Source: Cryptomeria japonica
Lineage: Eukaryota; Streptophyta; Pinopsida; Cupressales; Cupressaceae
DNA length: 64,000 bases
Reading direction: 5' to 3'
Assembly: GCF_030272615.1 (NCBI RefSeq)
Contig: NC_081414.1
Location: 338,006,502-338,070,501 of the forward strand
The notes under the pieces are model-generated. The model made no database searches and had not been told where the DNA came from. It was given only the letters and a program-made list of their open reading frames with translations. This document shows, one piece after another, positions 46,667-59,122 of the stretch (position 1 is its first letter; each line of letters starts with the position of its first letter). The position numbers and the translations under genes are program-made.

Positions 46667-48139
46667 TGTTGGCATTATGTGAACTGGTATGAGGACATAA
46701 TGATATTGCATGTTGTCATTGATGTCAATATGTGATATAAAGAGAGAACCGACATATGTGAGAACCGGCATGTCAAGGTGAATCGACATGTAGTCATGGG
46801 AACCAACACATGGAAGCATTGTATGACTACCAGTTGGTAGGTAGTTTCCACTTCAGGATTTTCGGTCGGAGTATCTCAAGCGTGTGTGACTCAATCGGTG
46901 ATCTTTATATGATGAAGTTAGCGTGATAACAAAGAACATATAGTGTTGCCATGTAAGCCTTGTGCACGTGAAGGATCTTGCATAAAGAAGAGTGTTCCTA
47001 TCTACCTCGAGAATGTGCGAAGTCTGTAAACGGTGATAATGTGTGATGGGTTATCAACCGCCATGAAATCAGTGGAAAACAAACGATGGAGAATGTCTTG
47101 AGATTGAATCAAGACTGTTGCATTCAATACAGTATGATCAACGGTCAAGATTGAACTGTTTGAATTCCTTAACCTAACAGGTCTAGGGTTTAGGGTTTAT
47201 GCTACCAACCTGTCTGTTGTCCTATAAGGTCGATGTTGTGATTCTTTCAGAGTTTGTTGGCAAAAGTTGTGTGTGTGTATCTAAGAGAAGAGATACATGA
47301 TTCTTGCCAGACCAGAGGAGAGAAGTCATATCTGAAGAGTGTAAGTGCAAAAGGTGAAGAGGAGCTTAAGCAAATTTGCATTGGCATTGAGTGCTATTAT
47401 CAGGTCATTGATATACCTGTTGATCTTTAACTACTTCAACAGTTGTGAAATCCCCTAACAGGGTAGCCTTAACCGGCCTGTTGAAAATCCTCTAACAGGG
47501 TAACTCGAAGCTAATGAGTCATTGATATCCTTTAGCTATTGAGTTCTTGAAATCCTCTAACAAGGTACCCTTAATAGGGTTTAACCCTTAACCGGGTATT
47601 GTAGCCATCCCTTAACCGGGTGATCCCTAACAAGATCGGTTCCTAACAGAACCTATTGTATCTGTCTTTAACCGGACAAGGTTCCTAATAGAGCGGACTT
47701 CCAAAGAGTTCAAAAACAAGCTTGTGGGTATTCATCCCCACCGTGGTTTTCCCAGTTGGGTTTCCATGTGAAAAATATGTGTGTCATGTGTGATGTTTTC
47801 TTCATGTGATGTTATGATTGTTTTCTGATTAAGTGCTGATACATGTTGATCTTGCTGTAATATGTACATCTTTGATGGTAGATTGCCTATTCATGCATTA
47901 GAGTGAAATGGGAATGAATAGTTAGATTATATGAGAAGATAAGTGTCAACCGGTCTTTGCTCATCTTAGTTACATTGGGTTTTGCCGGTTGAACTTTGTT
48001 GAAGGACCGATGCTGCTGTTTGTCTGTCAGTGCATAAGTGTTAGTTGACAAATCGGTTTAAGGTTGAGTTTTTGCCTGTACTAATTCACCCCCCCTCTCA
48101 GTACCGGTTTGGTACTATTCATTCATCATTAAGTTATCA
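46667..48139 (+). repeat. 3' LTR of copia D
   Basis: It starts TGTTGGCATTATGTG and ends TTAAGTTATCA, 1473 bp. It is about 47 bp shorter than the 5' LTR, chiefly from one gap near its start, with mostly C/T and G/A differences. Confidence 0.95.
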
Positions 48140-48985
48140 CCTCCTAGTTATGCAACCACGAATCCTTTTGTGGGACATACACAAACACAAAGTATACCTT
48201 TGACACCAACAAATATTCTAACATAACAAAATACAGAATTTGCAACAACAGATGACAACCATGCAAACTGGTAATGATAAAAAGAGCTACACAATGCAGG
48301 ACTTATGTCCCTATCCATTCGATCACACATTATACATGCCACCTTTCCCACAACATTTTGAAATGCCCAAATTTGATAGATATCGTGGGAAGGGTGATCC
48401 TAGAGACCATATCAGAGAATATTTTATGACATGTATAGAATTGGCCTCAGAAGATACTTATCTAATGAGACTATTTCCTAAAAGTCTGGGAGGTTCGACT
48501 TTAGAGTGGTTTTCTCATTTACCACCAACCATCATGTAATGGGGAGAATTAGCTGAACAATTTATTGCAAACTTCTCGCACAACATTGACACCCCGATTA
48601 CTTTGATGGACTTATGTGCCGCTAAACAATATGAAAATGAAACATTTGCATCCTTCATACAACAATGGAGGGCTCTCTATAGGAGGTGCAAGACGGTTAT
48701 CCCTAAAACAGAGCAAGTGGATATGTTCACAAAAAATTTGATCCCTCAGATTAAATATTCGTTACAAATGCAATGTCTATCCACATTTTAACAAATCACA
48801 GAAAAGGCTCTTAAATGTACAAGGTCTTATTAAGTATGGCAACACCAACAATAATGACAAATCCAAGTTTTGGTCAAAAAACAAAAAATGTGACCAATGA
48901 TGGTATTGTAGATGCCAGAACAATAAATAGAACTCAACCCGTTTTATCTTTGGGAATGAGTCAGTCAACAAATTCACATACAGGG
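48140..48985 (+). pseudogene. Element C gag core
   Basis: After the D insertion the frame continues (SYATTNPFVGH), shifts near 48225, and enters the Gag core: YPFDHTLYMPPFPQHFEMPK, MRLFPKSLGGSTLEWF, a stop near 48538, then FASFIQQWRALYRRCK and VDMFTKNLIPQIKY to a TAA at 48789-48791. The last piece (48830-48985, VTNDGIVDARTIN) matches the end of Gag of E. The sequence then jumps to a region equivalent to E 39250, so about 600 residues (zinc finger, protease, G-patch) are missing. Confidence 0.87.
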
Positions 48986-48989
48986 AATA

Positions 48990-51009
48990 ATGATATCCAA
49001 GTCTACAAAAGAAGGGAGTAATGATTTACCCCTAGTACATTCACACTTGATTTATTGGGGGCAAGAAGGAAAACCAACGCTAGATTGGTTTGAAAATGAC
49101 AAAGCAGGGTTTGTCATAGACCTAAATAGAACAACATACTTTGGAGAAGAAAGTACTTCTCTAGCAGAAGATAAGGATCAAACCATCCATAACGACAAAA
49201 GTGACTTGGGTAATCTTCCTATGGAAAGAGAAAGTTCAGCATTACTTACAGAGGAAACAAAAGACGTAAACATAGCAGAAGGAGAAGTTGTACATAACAT
49301 CCATCTGGCAAAATCATTAAGCAAAGAAGAAAAAGATAGATTCATTCACTTTTTCAAGCAATGACCTATCAACTTTGCTTGGTCCTATTCAGACATGCTA
49401 GGCTTAGATTCTGAATTAGTGTTGCATCACTTACCATTGATACCAGGAGTTAAACCTTACAAGCAAAAAATGAGAAAGATGCATCCAAGTATCGCATTAC
49501 TGGTTAAAATAGAATTACAAAAGTTGTTGGATGTAGGTTTTATCAGACCTATTGACTACATGGAATGGATATCCAACATGGTACTTGCGACTAAGCCCAC
49601 ATGAGGCATCAGAATCTGTATGGATTTTCGAGATCTAAATAAAGCTTGCCCTAAAGATGACTTCCCGCTACCCAATATCGACATGATAGTTGACCTAACA
49701 GCTAGAAATGAGATGTTATCCTTAATGGATGGTTTTTCAGGATACAACCAGATTAAAATTGCACTAGAAGATCAACGTAAAATGACCTTTACATGCCCAT
49801 GGGGAATGTACTGTTGGAATGTGATGCCATTTGGTCTCAAAAATGCTGGAGCAAGATACCAAAGAGCCATGACAACATTGTTTCATGACATGATCCATAA
49901 CATAATGGAAGATTACATAGATGACATATTGGCTAAATCACAAACCAGAGAAAGTCACTGCAGTTCTTACACAGATATTTGATCGGTTGGAACAGTATAA
50001 TGTCAGATTAAACCCAAAGAAGTGTGTGTTTGGCATAACAGTAGGTAAACTGTTAGGGTTTATAGTATCGAACAAAGGAATTGAAATGGACCTTGCCAAG
50101 GTCAAGGCAATCATTGATATGCAACCTCCGTCAAAATTTAAATAGCTTAGAGGATTACAAGGAAGATTGCAATCCATAAAGAGATTCATAGCATAGTTGG
50201 CAGATAAGTGTCACCCATTCCAACATTTACTCAGGAAAGGAGTTACTTTTAAATGGACAGAACAATGTCAGGAAGCTTTTGAAGCTCTAAAAGATTATCT
50301 TTTGAACACACCAGTGTTAATATCTCCTACTCCAGGACAACCTCTATTGTTATACATATCAGTAATGAACTCAGCTCTGGGAGCTCTATTGGCACAACAT
50401 GACAAAACTGGAAAAGAAAGAGCCATTTATTATATAAGTAGGACTCTGATCGGCTATGAGCTTAATTATACCCCCATACAGAGAGCATTCTTAGTAGTAA
50501 TTTTTGCATCCCAAAAGCTCAGATATTACATGTTGACTCATAAGGTACAACTCATTGCACGCTTTGACCCACTCAAGTACCTATTGAGCATAGCAACATT
50601 GACAAGGTGATTGGCTAAGTGGGTTATGATCTTGAGCGAGTTTGATATAGAATACATAGACAGAAAAGCTATCAAAGGACAAATCATAGCAGATCAATTA
50701 GCAGAAGCCCCTATACAAGATAGTCACCCATTGCTGATAGACTTTCCAGACAAATCCGTGTTCACACTAACCGCCTCAACAATGTGGAAGTTATACTTTG
50801 ATGGGTCATATACAAGTCACAGATCAGGAGCAGGAATTCTCTTCATTACTCCTCGAGGAAATGTTATACCTAAGTCATTTAGGATCAATTTCCCATGTAC
50901 CAACAATATGGCCGAATATGAAGCTCTCCTCATAGGGCTTCGTACAGTTGTACAATGGAAAATACAAGTGTTACCGATCTATGGTGATTCACAGTTGATT
51001 GTAAACTAG
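48990..51009 (+). pseudogene. Element C reverse transcriptase and two RNase H domains
   Basis: A linker (LPLVHSHLIYWGQEG, 49029 on) leads to RT: KMHPSIALLVKIELQKLLDVGF, DFRDLNKACPKDDFPLP, WNVMPFGLKNAGARYQRAM, catalytic YIDDIL near 49917, with a frameshift near 49930. RNase H 1 is at 50197-50610 (LGALLAQHDKTGKERAIYY), the archaeal-type RNase H 2 at 50611-51009 (LYFDGSYTSHRSGAGILF, NNMAEYEALLIGL, GDSQL). Stops at about 50143 and 50193 fall at usual Gln positions, the one at 50608 at a usual Arg. Confidence 0.92.
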
Positions 51010-52534
51010 GAAAATGATGATTACAACACAAAGGATGACAAACTCATGCCTTATAAGAAGTTGGTCGAAGATTACAAGGAGCACTTTAGCAAAATTACCT
51101 TCGAACAAATACCAAGAATACAAAACAAGGCAACGGATGCAATGGCAAGCATAGGATCTCTTCTGGATTTGCCTGCTAATGAAACTCAGTTTGAGTTTAT
51201 CAAAGAATAGTTAATGCTACCTGCATATGAGACTCCCCTATCAGACTATGTATGTGCAATTATGGGTCCAAAATCACCTTGGTACAATGAAATATATACA
51301 TTTTTGCACACCCAATACATGTCACCGGATCTGTCAAGAAATCAAAAGAAGACCTTTATTCGTTAGGCATCTAGATACACCATTATAGTTGATACTTTGT
51401 ATAGAAAGGGTTTTGATGGGACTCTTCTCTGATGTTTGGATGAGAAAGAAGCACACCTTGCTCTAAAAGAAGTCCATGATGGAATCTGTGGGGCTCACCA
51501 AAGCGGTCCGCCATTGTCAAAGAAATTACTGAGAATAGGGTGTTACTGGCCAACCATGGAAAAGGACGATTACAAGTATGTACAGAAGTGTAAACAATGC
51601 CAAATGCATGGAGACCTTACTCATGCACCAGCACAAGATCTTCAACCCATCACATCACCGTGGCCATTTTCACAATGGGGATTAGATCTAGTGGGTAAAA
51701 TCAACCCTACTTCTTCCAATGGGCACAAGTTTATCTTGACAGCTACTGAATACTTTACCAAATGGGTTGAGGTGATTCCTTTAACATACACTACTGGAAA
51801 GGAGAATGCAAAATTTATGCTAAATTACATTATATGTAGATACAGAGTTCCAATGTGCTTTGTTATAGATAACGGGTGTCCATTTAAAAACCAAGAAGTG
51901 AAAGAATTATGTGACAAATTTCACATACAACAAAGATTTGCCGCACCATATTATCCACAAAGTAATGGACAAGCAGAGGCTACAAACAGAACAATATTGA
52001 AAATCCTTAAGAAAGTAATCACTGACATAGGATGGGACTGGCATCTCCAGTTAAGTCCCGCTCTCTGGGTTTACAGAACAGGAGTACGCACACCTACAGG
52101 AGCAATACCATATTCCTTGGTCTATGGTACATAAGCGATACTCCCCATTGAAATAGAAATATTGTCTCTAAGAGTATCCTTACATAATATTATATCAGAA
52201 GAGGACTACAGGATGACAAGGTTGCAAGAACTAGAGACCCTTGATGAAAAATGACAAACAACATTCAATCATTTACAAGGCTATCAAAATAGACTAAGAC
52301 GAAGTTATAATAAAAGGGTCCACCCATGAAATTTTCAAGTGGGAGATCTAGTACTTAAAGAAAATCAAAGGAACCTAGCAGAATGAGAAAGGCTAGGAAA
52401 ATATGAACCTAACTGGCTAGGTCCTTTTGTTATAACTAGGGTCATAGGAAATGGAGCCCATCATTTGGCTACCATGGAGAGAGATCCAATCTCTGACCCT
52501 ATGAACAACATGCACCTTAAGCGATATTATACCT
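51010..52534 (+). pseudogene. Element C integrase
   Basis: A linker (KATDAMASIGSLLDLP) is followed by the HHCC zinc region from 51460 (LKEVHDGICGAHQSG ... QKCKQCQMHG). The core has WGLDLVG, VIDNGCPFKNQE and NGQAEATN as D, D, E. The C-terminal module (FQVGDLVLKENQRN, WLGPFVITRVIGNGAH) ends MHLKRYYT at 52534. Stops are scattered (51007, 51208, 51364, 51430, 52132 and later), so it cannot be translated through. Confidence 0.9.
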
Positions 52535-55110
52535 AAGGGCTGTGTAGTTTAGGTTTTACTTTCTGCATTGCATATCATTTTATTCAAAGCAGTGCATTGC
52601 ATATAAGCACCATCATATTTAGAAGGCACATTTGCAAACGTTTTTGCATTTTAATATAGCAGCATCAATAAAAAAAGGCAACTATTCAAGTTTACCATTT
52701 GTTTGCATCTAAGGAAAACAAGGGTCATCTCCTTTCTTAGATATTCAGACATGAAATATTTGAGGTCCTAAGGTCATTCATTTTCAACATTACCCTGTGA
52801 TGACACTTTACTTATGGATAGGTAGTGATTTCACTATTTGAGACTTGTTAACCCACAATCTATCAATTGCTATATCTCACATATTAATAAGACTCTAATT
52901 CATTCCAGACACCTAGTTGATCATATGACTAGTGAAAAATCTAAAATTCTACTTTTGCACCGCTGTAATTGTCACACCCAAGTAGGTTTCATTACTTACA
53001 AGTCAAGGCAAAAAAAATAAAAAAGAAAAAGAAAAAGAGCTATTCCAAATATCCATCTAAAGGCAAAAAGAGCAATGATATATAACTGAAATATCATGTA
53101 TACAAATGCAATAAAAAGCTTGACTAAGGGAACTTACAAGTAACTCCATCAGGGCTATGAACGCCTACTAGCAATGGAGCAATATTTGAGAAATTACAGT
53201 CTATAACCTCGTCGGAGCTCTCAAGGCTTGCTGGCAGTGAGGCTCTATTTGGGATGCTTTTGAAGTTAGAATAATCCATGTAGCTAGTCATATAGGATGC
53301 TAAGGATCTTTAAGTGAACATAAGAGCGGGAATTAACGCATTTGCACACAATTAGGCAAAATAAGATAAAAGTTTCAAGAACCAATGGGGAAGTTTTTCA
53401 CATCTCTATTTGTAAATCCTAGTCACTAAGTGTGTTGAGATGAATGTTTCGAAGGACCTTAGAGATCGATTGACCCCTTATCTAGGAAATGTTTTGCACC
53501 TCCATTTCAATTGGTGTATTCAAATGCAAAAACAAAACACAGTCAACCTTGTTTGAATAGGAAATGCATCTTCATCCTACACGTTGCATTCACATAGGTC
53601 ATGTCAAAAATTCATTTGTCTCCACATACATTCTACAGATCATCATGTCATATAGGTCTGCACACTGGGGGCATAACTGAAAAAATCCTAAAAAATAGTA
53701 TAAAGTCCTGAAAAAATCCCAAAAAATCATATAAAGTCCTGAAAAAATCCTAAAAAATCGTATAAAGTCCTGAAAAAATCCAAAAAATTGTATAAAGTCT
53801 TGCAAAAATCCAAAAAATAGTGGAAAAGTCAAAATACAAAAACATTGAAAAACTCAAAATCCAAAAAATCATATAACATCCTGAAAAAAAATATCAAGAA
53901 CATTCAAATACGATCTTGAAAAAATCAATAAAAAACATTCAAATATCAATCCACATAATCTAAAAACATTGGAAAAAGCTCTTGGAAAAGAACTAAAAAT
54001 CGAAAATCAATCAATCAAAAACTTGCAATAAAATGTCTTGTGAGAAACAAATACCCTAGCAGATATCTAGCAAACACTTCGCATGAAGTTAACAAAGGAT
54101 ACGACTATCTAGTCAAATATCTGCAATCAACTGATCAAACTGTCTTATCAATTGTATCATATCCATATCAAAGTGATCATTATCTTGTCTTAAACAGAAG
54201 ATGATACACTCGAAATCAGACAGGTCAGTCTTAAACGGGGTCCGCAACTTTATGAGATCACACATTATCAACCATCACATCAAACAACTGAGAACGAAGG
54301 CACAAGGTCAATATAGCTACTGAATTTTGTCCGGGTCAGTCTTTATCTTTTTATCATTTGGCGACAGATATTGTTCCTATGCTACTAAAGGATTTCCACA
54401 AGTGACTAGAGGAGATATGATGGGCATTATCTTTTTCTTTGTTTGTTGTTTGTGGTGTGAACCGATAAAATTCTAGGGAAATTGCTCTAGTGGGTGTCTG
54501 TGATAAGAGCCTTCACATCAAGGTGAAATCGCCACACATACCTCGACCCCTAACGCAATTCCTAGAATGGAGAGTTCACTCCTTGTCTACTACATGTTTA
54601 TTTCTTCAATGAGATATCTTCACATCTTGGTTCCTTATACCCTGATATGCTAAGCTTCATTGTTCAATAATAAGGCTCAGTGATGAATATATATTGACGC
54701 AATAAAATATGTGACACAGGTTCATGATTCATTCAATTTCATCCTTATTTTCATCTCATTTGCTTATTGGTCATTTATCAGCTTCTCATCTTCGGTCTAA
54801 AATCGTATTCTTTCTAACATTCTTTCTATCATCAAATTTTCTCTCTATCATCTAACTAACATTTCTTCAAGGTGTATCTGAGTTAAAATTGGCTCAACCA
54901 TTATCATACAAAAATAGATTCATTTGCGTTCAATTTTCATCATTACTACATACATGTGTTACCATTAAATTTAGAATCATATAGAATTCAAATAGATATA
55001 CATCATTAAACTCATAAGCATACATGGAAAGCAAAACAATACATAGATCATTACCAAAACCCGCATGCTATATATATAACTAAAAAATGATAATGTGTGT
55101 GAATACAATA
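52535..55110. other. Noncoding spacer of C between pol and the PMD gene
   Basis: I see no gene in about 2.6 kb. It contains a short diverged duplication at about 53140-53245 (aactccatcagggctatgaacg / aacctcgtcggagctctcaagg type), an A-rich 31-bp tandem array at 53677-53830, and near its right end the 3' flank of the antisense PMD gene. Confidence 0.6.
53677..53830. repeat. 31-bp A-rich tandem array
   Basis: Five units of the type ctgaaaaaatccyaaaaaat followed by cgtataaagtc repeat with 30-31 bp spacing. Decayed units continue to about 53900. The minus-strand open frame (Phe-rich) is a by-product. Confidence 0.92.
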
Positions 55111-55124
55111 AATAAGCCCAAAGG

Positions 55125-57493
55125 CTCAGATAACATGATCATCCAACACTGCCTCTATCAGTAGGTGGATCCTGTCCACTAGATCCCGCCCCAGGATGTC
55201 AAGGTGGTCCCATAACGCCACCATTGCTAGTCCGTCATGAAGTAGATCTACTTGATCTCCTCCCCATGAATGCACTGAAGCTAGGCTTTCTCTAACCCTC
55301 AGGGATGGCTCTCTCATATGCCTGTCTATAATAAATAGCCTCCTGCGCAATAGTGAAATATCTCTCCCCCTGGTCATGTGCATCTGTACTTGCTCTAAAA
55401 AGCTAACCAAAGGCATCCATAGTGATCTGACATCGTCGCACTACCTCATCTCTCTCCCTCTGGAGACAAACTCACTCAGCCTCAAGGGCACCATAATTTG
55501 CATGATAGGTCTCTCGCTCGACATCTCGTCTAGCGACCTCATCCTCCAAGCTCCGGACCCACGCTCTAAGAGTCTGCAGCTCATCCCCATCACCAACCTC
55601 TCCTAACCCACCCTCTGCGGTAGACATATCCTCCAACTCCAGCATATCCTCATCATCATCCCCACCCTTGCTACTTGATAACTCTAAAGAATCATCACTG
55701 TCCTCACTGCTAATAGACTCAATGTCTCCACCAATGTCTATGTCCTCATCTCCCGCTCTTCCCTCACCACCTCCCCCATCTCCACCATGTCCTCCGGTCC
55801 TCTCCCCCGCATCTATCCTCAACCTCTATCTAGGGTGGCAAATCTGCTGTGCTGTAATAGGAACAACAGGATCGGTCAAAGGCACTAGCTCGTACGTAGC
55901 AAACCACGTATCATACTCCGCCGTCATCCCTGGATCCACTCCTCCTCTACCCCAACCCTAGAGTAGTGTTTGCAATGAATCAAACTCTGTAAAAGCAACA
56001 TGTGGCTGAATGTACACATCCCAATCGGATACCTTTCGCGATACACGAGCAAAATATGCAGTTTCCACCGGTGTCACCTGTACCTCACCAAACTGTCTAA
56101 GAACCCACCCAGGAAGATACATCTCTATGATCCGCTAAGTCTCAAAGGTCCTCCCAATAAGATATCTATGCTATCGGTAGAAAGACAAGTGCACTACATC
56201 ATCAAGCCAACCAGGGCAATCTAAGTAAGGTCTCCAAATGAAATGCTGCAATATATCAAACTGATGTCTCCAATACAATGTATTCCCCGAACCCTTGTGT
56301 CTGATACCTACTGTATACTTGAAGGCATAAGGCTCACCCGGCTGCAAGTCTACATGAATGACAAGCCTAGATATAGAAATGTGCTCCCATGCCCATGTCT
56401 GAAGCAAAGTAACACCACAACTGATAGAACGGTATCCCAGATAGACTATACCATGCATCTGATAGTATAACATGGCTAAAAGACAAGGACCCCAAGCATA
56501 CAATTGACGATGCACAATCATATCATGGAGCACTCTGCCCCATCCAACTAGAAATCCATGACCTCGTCTATCAGGTACCAGTAAACCACCAACAATACCG
56601 CATAATACAATGGTCAGGTCATCATAATCTAATTGGGCCTAAGGGATCTCATAACGACCACTGATCTGCTAATCCCGAATCTCACACTCAAAAAGTGCAC
56701 ATAGTCCGATATTGCAATCATCATGGTCATATATAAATCTCTCACCATGAATGGGAATACGTAGTATATGCCATACATCCTCTAAGGTAACGGAGGCCTC
56801 ACGAGTCGGAAGATGAAAAGAACAAGTCTCAGAGTGCCACTGCTCTATCAAAGCTGTAATCATGGCCCTGTTGGTTGTAACCTTTGGCAAATGCAAAACA
56901 TGGTATAGACCAAGCTGACGGATATGCTCAATCTCATCATCCGGTAGGTCAGCTAGGAGATCAAGTCCACTAGGTCTGCTCTGTCGACAATATAACACTC
57001 TAATGTTCTCCTGCAATGAGAAAATGATCAAAATATTAGCTATTAGATCCAGAAAAACTTAAAAATTTTCAACCGCATGACAAAAGTTACATATACAACA
57101 AATGCGTAACAATTATGACTTATGCAGTACAAAAATCACTCTTGCATGACGATTAAAGCTAATGCGTGACAAAATGGGCGCATGTGTAACAAAAAACACT
57201 TATGCGTAAAGATATAAACGAATGTGGCATGTTAAACACTAATGCGTGATACTTACGATGCATGCATAGCATTTAAAATGAATGCGGTACACTTAATACT
57301 AATGCATAAAAGTCGACAAGCGAATGCGTAACAGACAACAAAAAGTGATCAAGGAAATTTTTTCAAAAAACAAGCATAAAATAGGCAAAAATTAGGAAAA
57401 AAATTGGAAAAGTACCATGCCGCCAGTCCCAGGAGGTCTCTGATATGAACGTACTTGGTCCGACAGGTGCAATCGAGCTCTATAACCAGCCAT
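55125..57493 (-). pseudogene. Captured plant mobile domain (PMD) gene, antisense in element C
   Basis: Exon 1 (57493-57416, 26 codons from MAGYRARLHL) joins in phase 0 to exon 2 at 57010. Exon 2 begins ENIRVLYCRQ and carries a PMD: LGLYHVLHLP, RAMITALIEQWH, TCSFHLP, VTLEDVWHILRIPIHGERF (to about 56750), then LVGWGRVLHDMI, YAWGPCLLAMLYYQMHG, LQTWAWEHISI. A Gly/Asp/Glu-rich region (55822-55600) and a short coiled coil follow; the end is near 55126. PMD proteins (MAIN/MAIL type) are nuclear and act in silencing and development; many sit in transposons. In-frame stops at about 56667, 56640, 56135, 55960 and 55825, mostly TAG, show decay. Confidence 0.82.
57011..57415 (-). other. Intron of the PMD gene, with CpG-containing repeats
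   Basis: On the minus strand the donor is atg/gtactt (57415) and the acceptor ttctcattgcag/gag (57011). The 405-bp intron contains about ten degenerate units of the type aatgcgtaac or aatgcgtgac on the plus strand (57080-57335), i.e. gtcacgcatt in the gene's sense, the same family as the leader repeats at 26228-26960 but in inverse orientation within the element. Confidence 0.75.
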
Positions 57494-57585
57494 GATGATC
57501 AAATACTTAGAAAACAACACACAAATTTCAAAGAAACCAAGGAATTACCAAATTACAAATGACCAAATGAAATCCTAGAATTCTC

Positions 57586-57610
57586 TATTTATAGCTCAAA
57601 ATTAGGGTTT
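57586..57610 (-). promoter_or_regulatory. Promoter of the antisense PMD gene (telobox plus TATA)
   Basis: On the minus strand aaaccctaa (57610-57602), a telobox common in plant promoters, is followed by tataaata (57593-57586), a strong TATA box about 93 bp upstream of the ATG at 57493. Start of transcription would fall near 57555. Motif and spacing are directly seen; activity is inferred. Confidence 0.65.
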
Positions 57611-57855
57611 TACGACACCTCGATGCCCGTGGTCCCCGCCAGCTTCAAACAACTTGTAGCCTACTCAAACAATCTCAAAATGACACGAAATTTCACACGC
57701 TTGCTCTTTATACTGGTATCGAAAACATGGTCTCAATTTTTGAATTTTCCGACCACATTTTCCGAGGGGGCATATTTACACTATACAGCAACACCAGAGC
57801 ATACTGGGGTAGAATTTTTCATTTTTTTGGAAACAATGTCATTTCGACTTTGCCT

Positions 57856-57869
57856 CAAAGAGGGGCAAA
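57856..57869 (+). other. Polypurine tract of element C
   Basis: caaagaggggcaaa lies immediately before the 3' LTR on the plus strand, proving the orientation of C and that the PMD gene lies antisense within the element. Confidence 0.85.
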
Positions 57870-59122
57870 TGTAGACACCTAAAAATATCTCATTGATCAT
57901 GTACTAATTATTCCTCTAATTGATTAAATAATTCTATAATTCTATAATTAATTTAATTAATCTATTTCTTCTAATTTCATATTTCCTCATAATCTTACTA
58001 ATTAATTCTCAATTTCTATTTCTATCATCATTTAATCATTTTCTAAATATTAATTAAATATTAATTATTTAATTAATTCTGATTAATTCCCCAATTTAAA
58101 TAATCTTTATTATTTAAATAAATTACTAATTATTCAATTTCTATCTCCAATTATCTAATCATTTGACTCTCTTCTAAATATTAATTAAATATTTATTATT
58201 TAATTAATTGTGATTTAATCCTTTAATTTGAATAATCTTTATTATTTTAATTAAAGTCCATTTCTAAAATAATTAAATAGTTTCTTTAAATTATTTAATT
58301 AAATAATTGATTCTTCCATTTCTAGTTCCCCAAATTCAAATTTCATTTAATTTCATATTCTTCTAATTTCTTCCAAATTCAATTACATGTGCATGATTTC
58401 AAAAATGAAATTGAAAATCAAAGTCAAGTTCTAGATATATTCAAATACTAAATTGAATTAAATTAAATTAAATTATTTGAATTAAAATCTCATGCAAATA
58501 TTAAATTGAAAATCTAAATCTAAATGCAAGCACATGCTAAATTAATTAATTAATTCAATCAATTAATTAAATCATTTATCTCTCCAATCTCTATTTTCAT
58601 CTTTCAGTTAGCTTTTTCTAAATTTAGCTCTCTATGTCATCTTCTTTATTTCCTCCAATCATTCCTTTTCTTCGTTCAGTTAGTTTTTTCTCAATCAATT
58701 GACTCAATTAATCTATTCAATCTATTGAGTTTCACTCCCACAATCAGTAGTTCAACTATCAATTTGCATTTGAGCTCACTTGAGTTCACACCTCTTGATC
58801 AATCTGTTCCACCTTCAATCAATCTCATCCAATTTTCTATAAATTGAGCATCCAATCTCCATTTTCAACAATCACGAATTTTGAATCTTTGTGTCACTTT
58901 CAGGTTACCAGCACAATATCTGAGAGCCATCATACCATGAAGAGGAGAAGAGCAAAGGGAGTGATATGCCATCTTTGGATAGGGAGTTTTATTGAATGAT
59001 TTTAATTCCTATTTCTTAATTGCATTATTTCATTGGTTTTATGTTTGAATTGCTTAGATAGTTAAGGATTTCATGATTGTCCTTATTTCCTATTTAGCAA
59101 TGGTATCTTTGAGCATAGCACA
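57870..59122 (+). repeat. 3' LTR of element C
   Basis: It runs TGTAGACACCTAAAAATA ... CATAGCACA, 1253 bp, pairing with 24864-26119 with scattered substitutions and short AT-rich indels. It is followed by the ttaag duplication and then Y ORF2. Confidence 0.95.

Larger units (their letters stand above)
29802..48139 (+). mobile_element. Ty1/copia element D, inserted in gag of C (TSD CCTCC)
   Basis: The LTRs are 29802-31321 and 46667-48139, flanked by perfect cctcc duplications (29797-29801, 48140-48144). It has an exact Met-type primer site, gag, protease, integrase, RT and RNase H in copia order, and a polypurine tract. The RNase H is split by E. Length without E is about 7.4 kb. LTRs are closely similar with scattered, mostly transition differences. 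Stops and two changed integrase residues make it defective. Confidence 0.96.
24864..59122 (+). mobile_element. Giant Ty3/gypsy Tat-type element C with antisense PMD gene
   Basis: The element has LTRs at 24864-26119 and 57870-59122, a primer site after the left LTR, a polypurine tract before the right LTR, and perfect target-site duplication ttaag (24859-24863 and 59123-59127). It interrupts Y ORF2. Without nested D it is about 15.9 kb. Order: long leader with repeats and a spliced-looking small exon, Gag (split by D), a deletion that removes the zinc finger, protease and G-patch, RT, RNase H, second RNase H, integrase, 2.6 kb noncoding, an antisense PMD gene, LTR. Its LTRs differ only at scattered sites, so it is comparatively young, yet its pol has stops. 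Confidence 0.95.

Noticed and set aside
53599-53832. Phe-rich minus-strand ORF
   Set aside because: It is created by the 31-bp tandem array and has no family support.
55668-55961. Ser/Pro-rich plus-strand ORF
   Set aside because: It is the shadow of the acidic, Gly-rich part of the antisense PMD gene.
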